Position numbers and translations under genes: made by a program. DNA of 6,027 nt. Source: an uncultured Collinsella sp. Lineage in GTDB: Bacteria; Actinomycetota; Coriobacteriia; Coriobacteriales; Coriobacteriaceae. The notes under the pieces are model-generated. The model was not told where the DNA came from. It did not search any database and saw nothing but the letters and a program-made list of their open reading frames with translations. Location: the NCBI GenBank assembly GCA_934654625.1, contig CAKUGM010000070.1:1-6027 (forward strand). The letters are read 5' to 3'. Below, piece after piece: positions 5,598 through 6,027 of this stretch (position 1 is the first letter of the stretch; every line of letters starts with the position of its first letter).

Positions 5598-5783
5598 GCC
5601 TCTTCCATCCGGACTCTAACCGTTGGCACCGGATTCTCACCGGATCGGCCTGTAGGCAACCCAATGCCTGACGGGCTCGCGGGCTTATCGGATATGCACC
5701 CGGCAACCGTTGCCGGGGACGCGACGCGGGATTGCGCCGGCCGATTTACCGCCAGTGGGGAATTTCACCCCGCCCTGAAACAG
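5596..5783 (-). ncRNA. FMN riboswitch (RFN element)
   Basis: Read on the minus strand, this leader contains the conserved FMN-aptamer blocks in order: AGGGCGGGGTGAAATTCCCC, CTGGCGGTAAAT, AGCCCGCGAGC, GATCCGGTGAGAATCCGG, TGCC, and GAGTCCGGATGGAAGAGG. The closing stem P1 can form between 5777-5783 (CUGUUUC) and 5596-5602 (GAGGCAG) with two G-U pairs. FMN binding to this class normally switches flavin synthesis or uptake genes off. The aptamer ends eight bases before the ribU ATG, and no terminator hairpin with a U-run fits between them. Control is therefore most simply explained at translation, by hiding the Shine-Dalgarno sequence when P1 is stable. The arm between GGTAA and AGCCC is unusually long, about 60 bases (5686-5745), and includes a 9-nt inverted repeat centred on 5708. 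Confidence 0.96.
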
Positions 5784-5790
5784 CGACTGC

Positions 5791-5820
5791 ATCGTAGCAT
5801 CGCAGGTGCGCGCATGGCAA
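5791..5820 (-). promoter_or_regulatory. Promoter of the ribU operon
   Basis: On the minus strand TTGCCA (5815-5820, five of six to the -35 consensus) is followed after 18 bases by TACGAT (5791-5796). A TGC just before it forms an extended -10 element. The predicted start, about seven bases on near 5784, coincides with the first base of the riboswitch P1 stem, which supports the call. Confidence 0.65.
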
Positions 5821-5997
5821 CCCGTTTGCGTTCCGTTTGGGCAGCGGGAGTTTCCGAAAGGTGCATAACGTAAGGTAGGCGGCGGTATTTTTGGATCCGG
5901 TGGATGCGTTTTTGCGGGAATGGGGGTTTTGAATTAAGCGTGCGCGGCGGGAAGATCTCGCTTTTATGGGGTCTTTGTCGCTCAGGAAAGGGCGAAC
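5821..5997. other. Divergent intergenic region, nothing further identified
   Basis: This stretch lies between the ribU promoter and the start of the right-edge gene. It holds several short T-runs (near 5889, 5909 and 5927) and no open frame with a plausible start signal. I looked for a plus-strand promoter for the right-edge gene: TTGAAT at 5929-5934 and TTTTAT at 5962-5967 are 27 bases apart, too far to form one. No terminator, repeat or RNA gene is evident. Confidence 0.5.
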
Positions 5998-6027
5998 ATG
6001 GAACAAACTTCCCGATTTCAGTACCAG
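5998..6027 (+). CDS. Start of an unidentified gene (partial, cut by window end)
   Basis: ATG at 5998 is preceded by AGGAAAGG (about 5984-5991) at a spacing of six bases, a good ribosome site. The ten visible codons read MEQTSRFQYQ and run off the window. The gene is divergent from the ribU operon. Ten residues are too few to assign a family, so I give no function. Confidence 0.6.
   Translation, partial: MEQTSRFQYQ

Noticed and set aside
5588..5659. Upstream start for ribU at 5659
   Set aside because: The extra residues are translated FMN-aptamer sequence, and ATG 5587 has an excellent ribosome site.
5929..5967. Plus-strand promoter for the right-edge gene (TTGAAT and TTTTAT)
   Set aside because: The spacing of 27 bases is too long for a sigma-70 promoter.
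5746..6006. 86-codon minus-strand open frame over the ribU promoter and riboswitch start
   Set aside because: It runs through the promoter and conserved aptamer, has no ribosome site, and its translation has no recognisable domain.

Overview
The window looks like a piece of a high-GC, anaerobic, gut-type actinobacterial chromosome, most likely Collinsella or another member of the Coriobacteriia. I judge this from the GC-rich codon use, the fermentative dehydrogenases, the fused energy-coupling-factor (ECF) ATPase and the style of the genes. The species cannot be read from the sequence alone. I see no mobile element, CRISPR array, rRNA or tRNA.

Left part (plus strand, about 1-1340). The window opens with the last codons of an iron-containing alcohol dehydrogenase. 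A strong intrinsic terminator follows, and then a complete glycerol dehydrogenase (gldA-like) with an intact zinc site and NAD-binding loop. A weak hairpin lies just after gldA. A perfect 14-bp hairpin at 1381-1422 separates gldA from the convergent minus-strand operon.

Centre and right (minus strand, read from about 5800 down to 1453). This is a compact operon for flavin uptake. A promoter at 5791-5820 leads directly into an FMN riboswitch (5596-5783), whose closing stem runs into the Shine-Dalgarno sequence of ribU. Then come ribU (riboflavin-binding S-component), one long gene encoding both ECF ATPases fused in a single chain (EcfA1-EcfA2), and ecfT (transmembrane coupling component). ribU/ecfA and ecfA/ecfT each overlap by one base in a TAATG junction. 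Fifteen bases after ecfT begins the first of two tandem 143-residue proteins of the FMN-binding split-barrel (pyridoxamine-phosphate-oxidase-like) superfamily. The second paralogue follows after a 66-base gap that holds an 11-bp inverted repeat. The layout suggests that one FMN-sensing RNA controls riboflavin import and also two small proteins likely to bind the resulting FMN.

Right edge. About 200 bases of divergent intergenic DNA precede the first ten codons of an unidentified plus-strand gene.

Nothing here is a wholly new system. The most interesting points are the probable extension of the FMN regulon to two uncharacterised flavoprotein-like paralogues, the fused ECF ATPase with a basic insertion, and the riboswitch that appears to have no separate expression platform.
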